A DNA stretch of 64,000 nt from Pseudisothecium myosuroides (GCA_951799445.1 OX637287.1:16616224-16680223); one strand, 5' to 3'. Positions 12,795 to 25,320 are shown, numbered from the stretch's first letter. Notes: generated from the sequence alone by a model not told the origin. Made by a program: numbers and translations.

Positions 12795-13655
12795 ATCACA
12801 CCATTGAAGCACATAATGCTCAACACACATTTCTTGCCTCAAAGAATTCTTCAACTCCCATCACTTGCTCTTGAAATCATGTGGCAAATTTGGGTGAAGG
12901 CGGATGGCTATGATTTAAAGCTAGAATATTGATGGTAGCACTAGACAAAGGTGGGTTTTGGAGCTACCTACATTATTTCAAGTAAAGATATGCATAGCCA
13001 TTGTCAACCTTTAATCCAATTGTGTCCCTATCCATATTTGTCTAACGTTTGTTGCACTAAAATGTTAGAAAGTTGCTGGTAGGGATGCATTTGGATAGAG
13101 GATTGACAATGGATATGCATACTTTAGTTTGAATGTCTAATTTACTTCAAAATTTTCAAAGAGAGAGTGAGAGAAAATACCTCCATCCAATTTTAGGCTA
13201 ATTTAACATAAGAGCATGTTCTTGTATTCAAGGTTGAATTTCAAACTTGTAGTTTAGTTCACCTACACACATGGCAAATTCACTTAGAAAATCCACCTTA
13301 ATTTACAAAAAATCTTGCAAATAGTGTTCTTGTCTTTATTGTTTTCTATAAATGAAATTTATATCTCAATAGTTACAAGTCAAGCTTTAGAAAGAGTGCG
13401 CTTGCAACGTTGCTAGTATGTGAGCCCAAGAATGCGAGTTTGTGAGCATTGAGCCTACAATATAGGTACCTATAATATAGACACCACACACTATAGAAGA
13501 TGTATGTATTATAAACACCTATAATATGGGTATTTGTAACATATATTCCCTATAATTATAGACGATTTCTATAGTATATACACCTATAACATAGGTGCGT
13601 AGTATTCTATGCTCATAGGTTCACATTTCTATGCTCATATAATAGCAACCCTCCC
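12795..13655. repeat. Spacer with degenerate ATA-rich repeats
   Basis: No gene is seen. From about 13450 to 13620 there are loose repeats of a 'cctataatataggta'-like unit. Just downstream, TTAAACCCCTAGAGATCCAA at about 13653-13673 looks like a left-end fragment of the TTAA family. Confidence 0.4.
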
Positions 13656-13708
13656 TTAAACCCCTAGAGATCCAAGGGTCTTTTTTCCTCGAATCAGTTT
13701 ATAGCATC

Positions 13709-14004
13709 CATTACAAGAAATTTCAGCCCCCGAAGGAGCCGCGAGTTTTGACCCCCCCGGGTGCAATTGCAGAAAAAATTCAAATAAAAAATTATTTGAT
13801 TCTGGGTGCTGATGTGGCACTACTAGTGCCACATCAGACTTTTAAATTTTTTTAAATTTTTTTAAATTTTTATTTATTTATTTTTATTTTAAAAAATATT
13901 AAAAAAATAAAAAAATAAAATTTTAATTATTCTGTAATTGCATCGCAGGGGTGCCGAAAATCATCTGTTAACGGCCTCTTTGAGGCCTGAAACTTCTTGT
14001 AATG
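13709..14004. mobile_element. Foldback MITE with central ABRE-like palindrome, copy 1
   Basis: A 296-bp element with terminal inverted repeats CATTACAAGAAATTTCAG (left) and CTGAAACTTCTTGTAATG (right). Subterminal GTGCAATTGCAG/CTGTAATTGCAT also face each other. The centre, 13809-13837, is a palindrome built around GATGTGGCAC...GTGCCACATC. No exact target duplication is visible. The TIR resembles those of CACTA elements (CACTACAAGAA). Confidence 0.75.
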
Positions 14005-15781
14005 AGTAAGGTGGAATTTTTGCTTACATCAAGAGCATTTATCAACTATAGAAAGATGGCCTAACAAACTATCTAAAAAGTTTCTATTCATAAAAAAAAA
14101 ATTGGTTTGGACAACTTGTAAAAAATAAGCAATGATAAAAAATAGTTGTTTACTCATACAAAAGTATAAATTGTAAATGACATTAGAACTTGAAGATGTT
14201 TTTATTAGAAGCATGTTAAGAAATCAAATAATTTAAACACAAGAAAATCTAGCTTGGGGCATTAGATGACAAAAATACTTCTAAATACTTGCATTGCACT
14301 GTAAAAAAAATAGAAGAAACATCAAAATTTGCTAATATTTACTGTTGATTTGAGATACATTGCATGACTTTTAAAGCCTTCAACTATTTTTGAAGTGACC
14401 ACCAAATTTGTCCATTCATATATTGTATGTAGTTCTCACAAATCATTTCCAACGATAAATGTCATTGTTGATTTGTCACCATTACAATAATATTGTTGTT
14501 CCAAGTATATCATTGAGTAGTTAGTCAAATCATTTTTTTTATTAAATCGCTTAATTCTTGATATACATATTTTCTTTATAAATGACTTTATTAAAAATTA
14601 AACATATTAAATTTATTTACAATGTCAATATCTATTTAAAGACTAAGTTTTATGGAATAATAATAATTTGTAAATTTTTCAACACAAGTTTAAATTCCTT
14701 GAAATAGACAAAAAAAACTATAACAACAAAAATTGATTCTAATAAATATAATGCAAAACAAAGAGTTATCATTATCCACTTTGTTTTTAAAGCAATGGTT
14801 GGCGTCCAATTGTCTTTGGGTGGCCAATAATGGTTGATTCCATCACTACTAGGAATTAAAATTAATCATTTATTAAGGTTCTAGGGACCTTGTAAAATAT
14901 GTCATGGAAAAGAATAAAGCTTGGCCTATTGTAACAGATTATTTATAACTAAAAAAATTCCAAATTTTTTGACCTTATATGATTAAAAAAAAAAATTATT
15001 TCTAATGTTGTAGTTTTTAGTAGATGAAATTGCAATGTTTGACTAAAGCAAAACAGTGCATGCAAGTGTTTTCACTTCATCTTTCTAATTACAACAAATT
15101 TTATAAATTCAAATGGATGAAAGTAACAAAAATTATATAAATAGAAATTTTGACATTGATTATGATAAATTTTATAGATCTCGAACATGAACAATGTAAT
15201 GAATAATAGGAATACATTTTGAACTTTTATTAATGATTGAGCTTTATTTATAACTACATTGATTTATCCAAAATCATGCTATTTGAAATAAATTTAAATC
15301 AATGCATGGTGGAAGTGTACAATCATATTTTACAATAATGTGATCTTTTTTTCCTACATTTTTGGAGAATGTGAGATTATTTTTGTACCCCCACTCATAA
15401 GATAATCAATGTATTAACACACTCATTTAAAATAGCCTTTCACTTTTAATTAAAGCACACAAAGGTTGTAAGTGTGAAATTTGTAAAAACTAGGTTATTC
15501 TACAAAAAAAAAATGGAGCCTAGAAAAAGAGGTTTGAAAAAATTCGAAGTTTTTTCATGTGTTGTTCATGTTTTGAGTTCTCAATCACTAAAACACTTAT
15601 GTTACTCTAAACTAGTAGTACATAGGTCTCTAAAATACTTTGAAATATCCAAAAGCGCATGCTTGTAGGAAGAATCATCTTTATTCTGAGTCAAAAAATA
15701 TAGGCTCTACATCCTTTTAAAGGCATATTTGCCAAAATATCTAGATTTTTCCAAAAGTTGATTTAGGGATTCATGACTCAA
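14005..15781. other. AT-rich spacer, no gene seen
   Basis: No recognisable coding, RNA or repeat structure on either strand beyond A/T-rich low complexity. Confidence 0.5.
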
Positions 15782-15785
15782 TTAA

Positions 15786-17095
15786 CCCGCCTAAAATCCC
15801 AAGGGCTTTTTTTCATCAAATTCCACTCAAAACTATCAATTCTATTGCAAAGTGTAAAAAAACTTCAAAAATGGTCTTTTTGCTTATCTAACCATAGAAT
15901 CGTGTACCAAGGTCCTCCCCCTAACTGACCAAATAAGGAATTCCGACATGATCTGGAGCAGTGAAGGTAAAACAAATATTTTTCAAAGGTACATCAATAG
16001 AAATGACATGGATTGCAAAATTGGTAATTTTATCGCTAGAATTGAAATTACTATGAATTTTGGGAGGCAAAAAGTGTACCGGGCCTATGGCCAATGTCTA
16101 GACTTTTCCAATTCCGATCATTCAATAACTTTTTACCTAACCATTATTTCCTATTTTTTTTCACAACTTGGGACATGTGTCATGTATTTATTAGTTTCAA
16201 CCTTGAAAACAAAAAAATCGCATTCTAAGCGTGGTAAGAAATACGTGCACCTATAGGTTGGGAATGGGTCATGGTCGGGAATGGGGGGGTCCTTAGATTG
16301 GTATAAAAATATGTGGAAGAAACTTCAAAAACTTTGACCATTTGGATTGCAAGATATTTGTGTTTAAAGTGAAGAAAATATTTTTTTCATACCCTGCTTG
16401 TTTAGAATTTAAAGCTTTGATTCTTTTTAGTTAAAATTTTTGTACTATTGATGTTGAATTGAAAATCTTTTATATTGAAGAATTGAGTTGAAAGTCTTAC
16501 TAGGAAAAAAATTCAAAAAAAAACTTGATTTTCATTCCTTAAAAAAATTGTCAAATAGAAGTAGGTTTGAGATTGAAGTAAGAACTAAATTGTTAATAGG
16601 TCTATGATGGAATTGAAACATAATAGTTCTAATAGTAAGATTGTTTTAGCTAGCAAATTTAATCCTATCCGGTTTTTAAAAAAGAACACTATAATAATAC
16701 TTGCATTAAAAAATGAATTATATAAGTTGTTTCTTGAAGAAAATGCTTATATTGTCCAAAAATCAAGATTGTCCATAACTTTCTCATCACTACTCCAAAT
16801 AAAATGAATCAAATCTTTCTATATAAATAAAAATACTTTCTATGAAAAGAAGTTATATTTTGTTTCATAAATTTTATTTTGACTTTTGGTGATTTGTTTT
16901 TGCTACTCAATCAACCCTCTTTTGGGCTTTGGGTGACATAACTTTTGATTGAAATAAAATTATACTTCCAAAAAATTGATATGTTTAATTTTTGTCTTCA
17001 AAAATAGTTTCAAAAAATTAGAATGAAAATTGAGATTGTAGGAGCCTACATAAAATGATTTTGTCCCTCAATGGGCCACAATGGAACTTCATGGG
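15786..17095. mobile_element. TTAA-flanked element, copy 4, with nested insertion
   Basis: Bounded by TTAA at 15782-15785 and 17096-17099. Its sequence parallels copies 1 and 2, for example 'attgcaagatatttg' and 'ccataactttctcat'. It is 1310 bp because of an insertion of about 371 bp near 15917-16287; without that it would be about 0.93 kb like its relatives. The termini are more diverged than in copies 1 and 3, so it is older. Confidence 0.65.
15917..16287. mobile_element. Insertion inside TTAA copy 4 (repeat family R2)
   Basis: A 371-bp segment interrupts the alignment of copy 4 with the other TTAA elements. GGTCCT occurs at 15911-15916 and again at 16288-16293, a possible 6-bp target duplication; the ends are C-rich and G-rich (CCCCC...GGGGG). 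The interior matches a second copy at about 26771-27075 ('gagcagt(g/a)gaaggtaa', 'catgtgtcatg', 'ttattagttc'). Family unknown. Confidence 0.55.
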
Positions 17096-17099
17096 TTAA

Positions 17100-18150
17100 G
17101 AATGTTATGGCGGGAAATCTAAACTATAAAACTTGCTAGAATTGGACTTTTTTTCTTCTTAAAACCACTTTTCAAGACTTCATTCTTTATTGAATATAGT
17201 ATCATGTGGTGAAGAATGATGTTTCCTTTCAAAAAATGAATTAATTCCTAAATGCCTAACGCATCATATTTGGGTGTTGACTGAACTTTGAAGTTAAATA
17301 CAAACTTACCAAAGTATTATTTCCTTTATTCTTATATATTTTTCATGACCTCAATATTAGATTTTACAAGTAAAAAGAATATTGAAAGCTGACTTCAAAT
17401 CATTTTTACAATTTTACCACCTTCTTGATCAAGCATTGTAATCTTTCAATGTATTAGTGATATTGCTATGTTTTCTTTTCGAAAGTAATCTATAATACCT
17501 TCAGTTTATATTCATATGGTTTTATTTTCTTAAATTGATAAAACTTATCAAAACTATAATTGTTTGTTATATTTTGACTAAACTTCAAAAAATTTAGAAA
17601 AGATCTTAGGCATATAGGGGTTAAAGTTTGAAGAAGTAATTTGCCAAGTCTTTTAAAAATAAAAATGTTGGATACAAAATTCTTTCATATTCATTCAAAA
17701 TAGTAGAAAATAATAATTTTTCCAAAATTTAATCATTTATATTCAGATGGGAGGGGCAAACTTGACCACTACATGATAGTCCTTGTTTGACAAATTCCAC
17801 ATTTGAGGCACTTTGTATTAGAGTAAATTTGTTTGCCTTCCAACCACATCACTCATGTGACAATAGTCTATTTGATACAGACGCGAATTTTTTCTATATT
17901 TAACACAATTTTTTCTATTTGTATTTCAAAATTTACTATGATAAGAAACATTCAACGAATCCCCAATCCTCTCTTGAATGAATTTGACTAAATGTTGTAA
18001 AAATTAGACTTCAAATTTCTTATACTTTTGTCACAAAGGCTTGAAGGAGTTGGTTTTTTGCTGTAGATCACCAAAAACAAATAGCATACTTGGAGGTTTG
18101 ATTCAGTAGTCAAGTGCTGAAATTGAATTTCCACATCAGATTTTCAAAGG
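17100..18150. other. AT-rich spacer upstream of H3.3 copy B
   Basis: No gene or clear mobile element is seen. The sequence shifts from AT-rich to GC-richer after about 18215, where the H3.3 promoter begins. Confidence 0.45.
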
Positions 18151-18153
18151 TTC

Positions 18154-18190
18154 ACGTCACCTTACACCATTCATAAGATGACACGTGTCA
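18154..18190 (+). promoter_or_regulatory. ACGTCA hexamer and G-box palindrome
   Basis: ACGTCA at 18154-18159 matches the hexamer of plant histone promoters. A perfect 12-bp palindrome, TGACACGTGTCA, at 18179-18190 contains the CACGTG G-box bound by bZIP/bHLH factors. They lie about 220-255 bp upstream of the TATA box of H3.3 copy B. A regulatory role is inferred from motif and position. Confidence 0.5.
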
Positions 18191-18406
18191 CCTTTGTTCC
18201 AAAAATGACTTAATTTATGTGCCCGGCCGAATTTGACCTTCACTGCGTAGGGCACGCTGCTTGGCATCCCCAAATGCGAGGCGACACCGGACGTGTGACG
18301 GCAGCCGTGGATCATGGTGGTTGATCCAAGGGCACGGAACGAGCGTGCCCTCGGTCGTCGTGCTTTGCCAGCCTGCCGAGACTCTTCCCCTTCCTTTCTT
18401 CGAAGC

Positions 18407-18413
18407 TATAAAG
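18407..18413 (+). promoter_or_regulatory. TATA box of H3.3 copy B
   Basis: TATAAAG lies in a locally GC-rich context (gaagctataaagcctcccc). It is about 120 nt upstream of the end of the pyrimidine-rich leader exon, which would place transcription start near 18440. Confidence 0.6.
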
Positions 18414-18535
18414 CCTCCCCGCCCTTCCCGACGTCGGTCTTTCACTTTCACATCTCGTATTCTCTCGTTCTCGCATCTCTCACACCACGCACTAATTTCT
18501 CCACATCTTCATCGCCGTTCACGTTTTGCTGCAAG

Positions 18536-19139
18536 GTAAGCATAGCCCTGCTTCTCGCCGTTCTTCAGCTGTCTTGTTCGGTCCATCGCAAGGGTTTCTT
18601 TCGTTGCGTGCGCAACTTGAAGCCCTGACCGGTGCATTTCGCTCACTACCAAGTGCGCGCGCGATCGGCCGGGACGACGGCGGTTGCGAGGCGTAAGGTC
18701 TGTGTGTGCGAGGTTCACTGCCAAGAAATGGCGGGGAAACCCTCGCCGTGGTGTTGGTTGCCTCGGTTACGGTGTTGGGTGTGATGAGCTAGAGGAGTGG
18801 GTTTATTATTCTAGGTTTGGTGGTTGTATGTACTGTAGTGAGGCGAGGTCCTTATGCGGCCGGAGGTAGCGCCGTGAGTTATGGTAGGGTTTGGAGGTGC
18901 AGTAGTTTGAATGTGTGTATTTCTGTATGTTTCTGGCGGTGAACTTTGTCTTCGTGTCTGAGAGTAATACCGTGGGAGAGTTCGACGCCTCAAGAAGAAG
19001 AGAGGGTTTGGCCGGGGGATATGTTTTTTTGAGTTTTTGTTTTTTTGGACGGGTTTGGAGTTAGGCTTACGAAAGAGTTTCTGATTGGCATGTTTGTGGG
19101 TTTGTGGTGGCTAATGTGAACGCGGTTTGGTGAATGCAG
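18536..19139 (+). other. 5'UTR intron of H3.3 copy B
   Basis: Leader exon ends GCAAG/GTAAGC (donor at 18536). The acceptor TGCAG at 19135-19139 is followed by TTTCACA and the ATG, exactly as in copy A. Inferred from splice sites and paralogue comparison. Confidence 0.7.
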
Positions 19140-19146
19140 TTTCACA

Positions 19147-19885
<739 letters not shown>

Positions 19886-19925
19886 GCCATCTTGCCCACA
19901 TACATGGAAAAAACCCATAAAAATC

Positions 19926-19960
19926 AATAAAATTAAATTGGGGTTCTTTTGAACCCACCA
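19926..19960 (+). terminator. Poly(A) signal plus histone-type 3' stem-loop, copy B
   Basis: AATAAA at 19926-19931, then GGGTTC (19941-19946), loop TTTT (19947-19950), GAACCC (19951-19956) and ACCA (19957-19960). The stem begins 56 nt after the stop codon. Within the 16-nt hairpin the only difference from copy A is in the loop. The stem-loop size, U-rich loop and ACCA flank match histone mRNA 3' stem-loops known from animals and green algae. Confidence 0.55.
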
Positions 19961-20700
19961 AAACCGGTGCAAGTGTATTGGATCTGCGTTTAATATTGTG
20001 GATGTCTGTAAGGCGTCTGCTTTGATGTGGTTCGAAGCATGTGTTCTGGATCTGGAACTTCTTTTGGGCTAGGTTAGTTCGATTGAGTCTTGTATCCTCT
20101 GTAGGTCAGGGATGTGGTGCAATTTTGTGTTGGACGATTCCTGTGCATGGAATATTTACTTGTCATCGAAAAAGCAGTTTCGTGGACTGAATTGACGCCA
20201 CTGCGGGGCTTATTTTCCGCATTTGTGTATCATATCCTGGTCGATGATTTCTTGTCAAATCCTTGTTTCCTTACGCTTTCTATCTCGCTGTAAGCTAAGT
20301 GTCCTGACTGCATTGCGATGGTTTTCTCAAGCAAGGCTTGTGGCGTCTTCACTGGATGGATTTCCCTCCCGCTTCTCTCGAAGAATTTAAAAAAATTCCC
20401 GCTCATTTGCATTCCCGCCTAACTTGTTCACTCGATTCATACGGTGACTTGTCTCCTTCCTTATTTTACTCCAGAGAACGGAGGCACGGAGCACTCTGTT
20501 TTGGCACCAGATATGATTACAAAATGTATTATTTTTATTTCCAGCTTTGCAATGACATAACTTCTGTTGCTCACAAAATACAAAAAAGGACATTTTGAAC
20601 TTCGAAGTATATGTAAGCCGTCAGAAAGTTACGAGGCCAATTGAACGGAGGTGAGCATTAATCGCAATGGTAGCATGTTTGCTCATAATTGTTTAGAAAT
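19961..20700. other. 3' flank of H3.3 copy B
   Basis: No gene recognised. Sequence composition is intermediate and there is no clear element boundary. Confidence 0.4.
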
Positions 20701-20704
20701 ACTT

Positions 20705-20842
20705 TGTTGTGATTATGATAATTGGTACAATTAGTGTGAGGTATACTGATTGTTTTATACTGCATTAAATAATATGTTGTGATTATGATAGTTGGTACAA
20801 TCAGTGTGAGATATACTAGTACTAATTGTTTTGTACCGCATT
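20705..20842. repeat. Two tandem copies of a 70-bp unit
   Basis: The block starting 'tgttgtgattatgata' at 20705 repeats at 20775 with about 70-bp spacing and continues through 'gtgtgag(g/a)tatact' and 'ttgtttt(a/g)ta(c)tgcatt'. Confidence 0.65.
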
Positions 20843-20941
20843 TTTCTACTGGGACAGAATTTATTTCAAAATTATTCATGAATTCAACGTGAAGAAGATA
20901 CCGTTTCTTCAAGTCACCACAAGAAAAATACTGAAATAAAG

Positions 20942-21026
20942 TGATTTCTTGTAGAATAATGCAATACAAAATAATTAGTATGAAATGATTTCTTGTAGAA
21001 AAATGCAATACAAAATGATTAGTATG
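20942..21026. repeat. Two tandem copies of a 44-bp unit
   Basis: 'tgatttcttgtagaa' begins at 20942 and again at 20986; both copies run on through 'atgcaatacaaaat(a/g)attagtatg'-like sequence. Confidence 0.65.
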
Positions 21027-21029
21027 TCT

Positions 21030-23799
21030 TGCTCTGCTTGTATTAACTTGTGTATTAGGGTTTAGAATGTGTGATTATAAAATAAATGTGTATTAATATT
21101 GTCAAATAGAATCCTAAATTTTATAATATCAAAGATAATGGAAAGATTATACAAAATATCATATGAAAAAATGATGAATCCATCAATTGGAAAAATAAGT
21201 TTGCAGTTAGTACTTTGGGTGGGTTGGAAAAAGATACTTTGAAAAGCCATTGATTAAAAATTTGGAAAATATCACATATGTCAATATCAATGTATTAGCC
21301 TTAAAACATCGCATCAGCCAATAAATGACCTATAAATAACTTTTGGAGGGTGTAGAGGATGGAAAAATGCAAAGATTTGTCTAATTGTTTCTCCTTTATT
21401 CATGGGGAAGGACACGCACTATAATCGAGGTAAAAAAAAGGCATTAAATGCTTTTCATATTTTTGATTTTAGAACGATTCTTGATCAATGGCACACCACA
21501 AGATTAGGAGTTGTGTACCTAGACATCAATTTTTCATTGATGGCCATTACACAAAGCATTTCCCATATACTGGTCTCATTAGGAGATGTGCAAGCATGAT
21601 TCAATTCAAATTAGAACAACATGGTCGCATAGGGTCCTTTCTATTGTTATGAATTTGGTGAGGCCCGTGTTTATAAGGTTAATCCTTTTGTGACCACAAC
21701 CATTCTATACACAATGGAGTAGTTTGGGTAGTTTTTTCAAGAACATTGGAATTGATATATATGTTGGACTGATCTTTGTAATTCAAACTTTGAATCTAAA
21801 AGACATCAAAGCCTATTTTGTAGCCCGTGTTTTGTTGTAGAAGTTACCGTGCACATTGAAACTTGTATGTGGATATTCAAAGTATGCTTCAAATAGAAGA
21901 TTGCTGATGTAGTGAAGTTTTACATTTGTTCGCAATAGTTTCTAGGTATTGCATTGGATGTACTACACGGAGAAGCAATCCAAGGTCATATAAAGAAAAG
22001 GTCTAGTTTATTGGGTGGAAATGCCCAAAGCTTTGAAAGTGGGGCATTGCAAGGTCCTCCTTTTCAACATACAATGCTTGAATTATGTTAAAGAGCTCAC
22101 ATTGAATTTGACAATTAGAATTTGTTGATCTGGGCGGTCAAATCAATTACCTCTCCATTAGGGCTTTAGAAATCTATGTATCACAACAAATCGGCATTGA
22201 CACCTCCTTATGGGATCGATAGATATGCTTGTTGCAACACCTACATATGTTTCTTGTATTAGACAACATTTGTATATTTTTTCTAGGTGTTTTCTTTATA
22301 GGCAAGTATTCCTCCTTGAAAATGATAGTGAGTTCACGCCACGTTTCCCTTGTTCACACGTGTTCACTATAGATCCAACATTCACAAGTATCACAATGAA
22401 TTGTGCACAGACTACTTCTAAGTCAGTTGAAACTTGTGGTTGGTCTAACAAACCTAGCAGCTCCTCAGGATTTTCATGCTATCTAAACGCAACAATCATG
22501 TCTTTTGTTTCCTACATAACATAGTGACTTTTATTGAAAATACAAAGAAAGACCATTGCCGCCTACCTAGATCAATCCAAAAATTTGCAAGATGCACATA
22601 AATTACAGACACCAAAATTGCAAGCGCACCCTACAATACCTGACAGACCGTGCTATTGTAATTGTGGTGAGCTTTTGCTTGCTTCAACATTTGTATAGTC
22701 TTTGTAGCTATGCCTTCCATGATGTTATTTGCAGCTATGTTGTCTTGCAATAATCACACCATAATTTTCAACACTCTATACTTGTTCTTGTGTCCGTAGA
22801 GCCATCCCTTTCTTTCACCATCGCTACATCAATGCCTTGAATCCAAGCATTCTCCATATTTACTGTGTAGTCACTCTATACAAGGTATTAGAGATGTGAG
22901 TTACAAAATAGTTTTGTAATGTAGAACAAAACCATTGTCTGAGATAGAACATTGAAGTATCACTAAATCCCTAGCACAACCACGTTTTCTTCTTTCTACA
23001 GCCACTGCACTTCCTACACCGTTGCTCCCGTCCATTGTGATGAGGCATACGGCTCTGAGTTAACATACTCTACCTCCGTTGCTCTGAAACTTTTTCCCAA
23101 TTCCAGATACATCGGTTAGCACAGACTAATAAGTCCCGAAATTGACTAGAACTGGGTCGACCGGGCACTAAAGGGTTAATGCTCTAATTGGCGTTTGCGG
23201 TTTGAAATTCTCTTTCACCATCAATCCAAATGCTACCTCTAGCTACAAGTCTTGGTATGTTTAATAATGCTCCCTTTTTGCTTTACAAGCCTTTCTATAA
23301 TAAATTGATAAGGGCAATATCTAGACAAAAAAAAATAAACATAATGTAACCACTTCTTGGTGGCAATTTCAGTTGAAAAGCCTCCCCTCACATTGACACC
23401 TTGCATGTTGGTAGTGTAGTGAAGGTGCATTTATTAGTAAGCTTAAATGATAAATATTCTAGCATCGTTGTAGCATCTTACATTTACTTTGCTGCACACT
23501 ATTGGATTAGCATAAAAAGACAAAAATATCATATGGATAGTATCTATCTACATAGCAACATCCACACTATATATAGATGTAAACTAGCATTGTACTCCTA
23601 GTCAATGTAGCTGTAAGAACCATTCGGCGGGTTCTCCTTTAGAGCAACAATATCACTTGGTGCAGAGTTGTTGATTCTCTTCCAATAAATCATTTGTTTT
23701 TGGAATGACCGGGGCCAACAAAGAATTGTGTTTGAAAGAATAAAAACAATCTTATGTCATCTCTAATTTATAAGGTTCATAGGTTCGTACAAAGACAAC
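21030..23799. other. AT-rich spacer, no gene recognised
   Basis: Several short open frames exist (for example 21402-21599 and 22210-22524, +) but none resembles a family that I know and they are interrupted by stops. It may include decayed transposon sequence. Around 23157-23180, 'gggcactaaagggttaa' resembles a TTAA-family right end without a matching left end. Confidence 0.4.
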
Positions 23800-24073
23800 A
23801 CTGAAGTCGTGAATTCATACCTACGTACAATAATCGTACATATTACGTGTACTTTTACGCACTGAATCAATGCGTAAACATTGCCTATCAATAACGTACG
23901 ATTGTTGTACTGATGTCAGTACAATTTAGGTGCATTTTGGATACCACATTTGTATAATTAAAGTACATAAATTGTACACTTTTAATAAAGATTTTAACGA
24001 CATTGACTCTGTGCGTAAAAATGTACGTAATATGTACGATTATGGTATGTAGGCATGAATTCACGACTTTAGT
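23800..24073. mobile_element. 274-bp MITE with about 73-bp terminal inverted repeats
   Basis: The left arm (23800-23875) begins ACTGAAGTCGTGAATTCAT; the right arm (about 24001-24073) ends in its inverse (ATGAATTCACGACTTTAGT). The arms stay alignable for about 73 bp. The element is unusually dense in GTAC/TACGTA motifs. No protein is encoded. A target duplication is not clear (AC on both sides at best). Confidence 0.75.
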
Positions 24074-25006
24074 ACGATATTTGTTGAAAATTCGTCCTCC
24101 CTCAAGTTCGAGATGGTTGTCCTTTCTGATGCGGTAACATGGATCAAGCCGGACAGTGACATTCCAAGATTTCACTGTCATTACCTTAAAAGAACACTGA
24201 CAAATTAGTAGTGAAACATGGTCTTTGTCATTACATTGTAAAGAGGTGATGAAGACCATCTCTTGCTGGAGGTTGAGTTTCCACTCAAATATCTACATAT
24301 TGTGACTAATGTAACAATAATCATTGATTGTGAAGCACCTTGTTATAATCCAATGGTGCTGATGAAATGGTTGTTGGAAAAGCTTGAAGAGAATTTCAAG
24401 ATTTATTGGGACTCATTTGAGAACATCTGTGTGGACAAGATCTTGATTGTATATAACAGTTGTTATTTTACTTTTAAACAATACATGCCATTGAAATCGA
24501 TTATACAAGGTATAAAGCTACGGTCCAACTAAATCCTAAGCTTTGGAAATACTTTCTTGGTAGTACTGACTAGTGACAACCTCTACAATTGTGCAATCTT
24601 TTGTTAGAATAGATTGGATGCGTAAGAAGAATCCAAAATCTACTAACAATTTGGCATCATCCACTTTTATAGCCAATATGGATTTTAGGACAAGACCAAG
24701 TGCAAAATTACAAGGAATTGCCAAGCATGTCTATCAACAAGGTTTTAATTTTACGGAAGGCAAGTACACCTATGAATAGTATATTCTATTGTAGATCTTC
24801 CTGTGTTTCAATGTTTCCTGTGTTTGCAATGTCATCGATATCATTGTTGGTCTACAAACACCTCTAAAGAAGTTGGAATGTATATACTCTCTTTGTAAAT
24901 CTTCTAGTTGTAATAATTATTCATTGATAAAACGGAAATATAGCATCAATAACATAGAAATCTCCCTTCTATCCACTTTTTGATTGCATAACAATCATGG
25001 ATGTCC
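24074..25006. other. Spacer with two unrecognised open frames
   Basis: Plus-strand open frames at 24263-24532 (about 89 codons) and 24573-24779 (about 68 codons) lie close together and might be remnants of one gene. I see no domain that I can name, no convincing splice pair and no homologue in the window. Confidence 0.3.
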
Positions 25007-25320
25007 CATTAGAAGAAGTTTCGGGCCTCAAAGAAGCTGTTAACAAATGATTTTCGGCACCCCTACGGTGCAATTACAGAATAATTAAAAAATTATTTAT
25101 ATATTTTTAATTTTTAATTTTTAATAAATATATATATTTTTTAAAAATATATATTTTTTTTAAAATTAAAAAAATTAAAAAAATTAAAAGTCTGACGTGG
25201 CACTAGTAGTGCCACATCAGCACCCGAAATCAAATTATTTTTTATTTTTTATTTTTTTTGCAATTGCACTCGGGGCGGTCAAAACTCGCAGCCCCTTCGG
25301 GGGCTGAATTTCTTGTAATG
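25007..25320. mobile_element. Foldback MITE with central ABRE-like palindrome, copy 2
   Basis: A 314-bp copy, inverted relative to copy 1. Left end CATTAGAAGAAGTTTCGGGCC; right end GGGCTGAATTTCTTGTAATG. The central palindrome 25192-25220 contains CTGACGTGGCAC...GTGCCACATCAG. It shares the subterminal GTGCAATTACAG/GCAATTGCAC pair with copy 1. It encodes nothing. Confidence 0.75.

Noticed and set aside
13453..13620. Possible regulatory tandem array of 'cctataatatagg'
   Set aside because: Units are irregular and A/T-rich; most simply low-complexity sequence.
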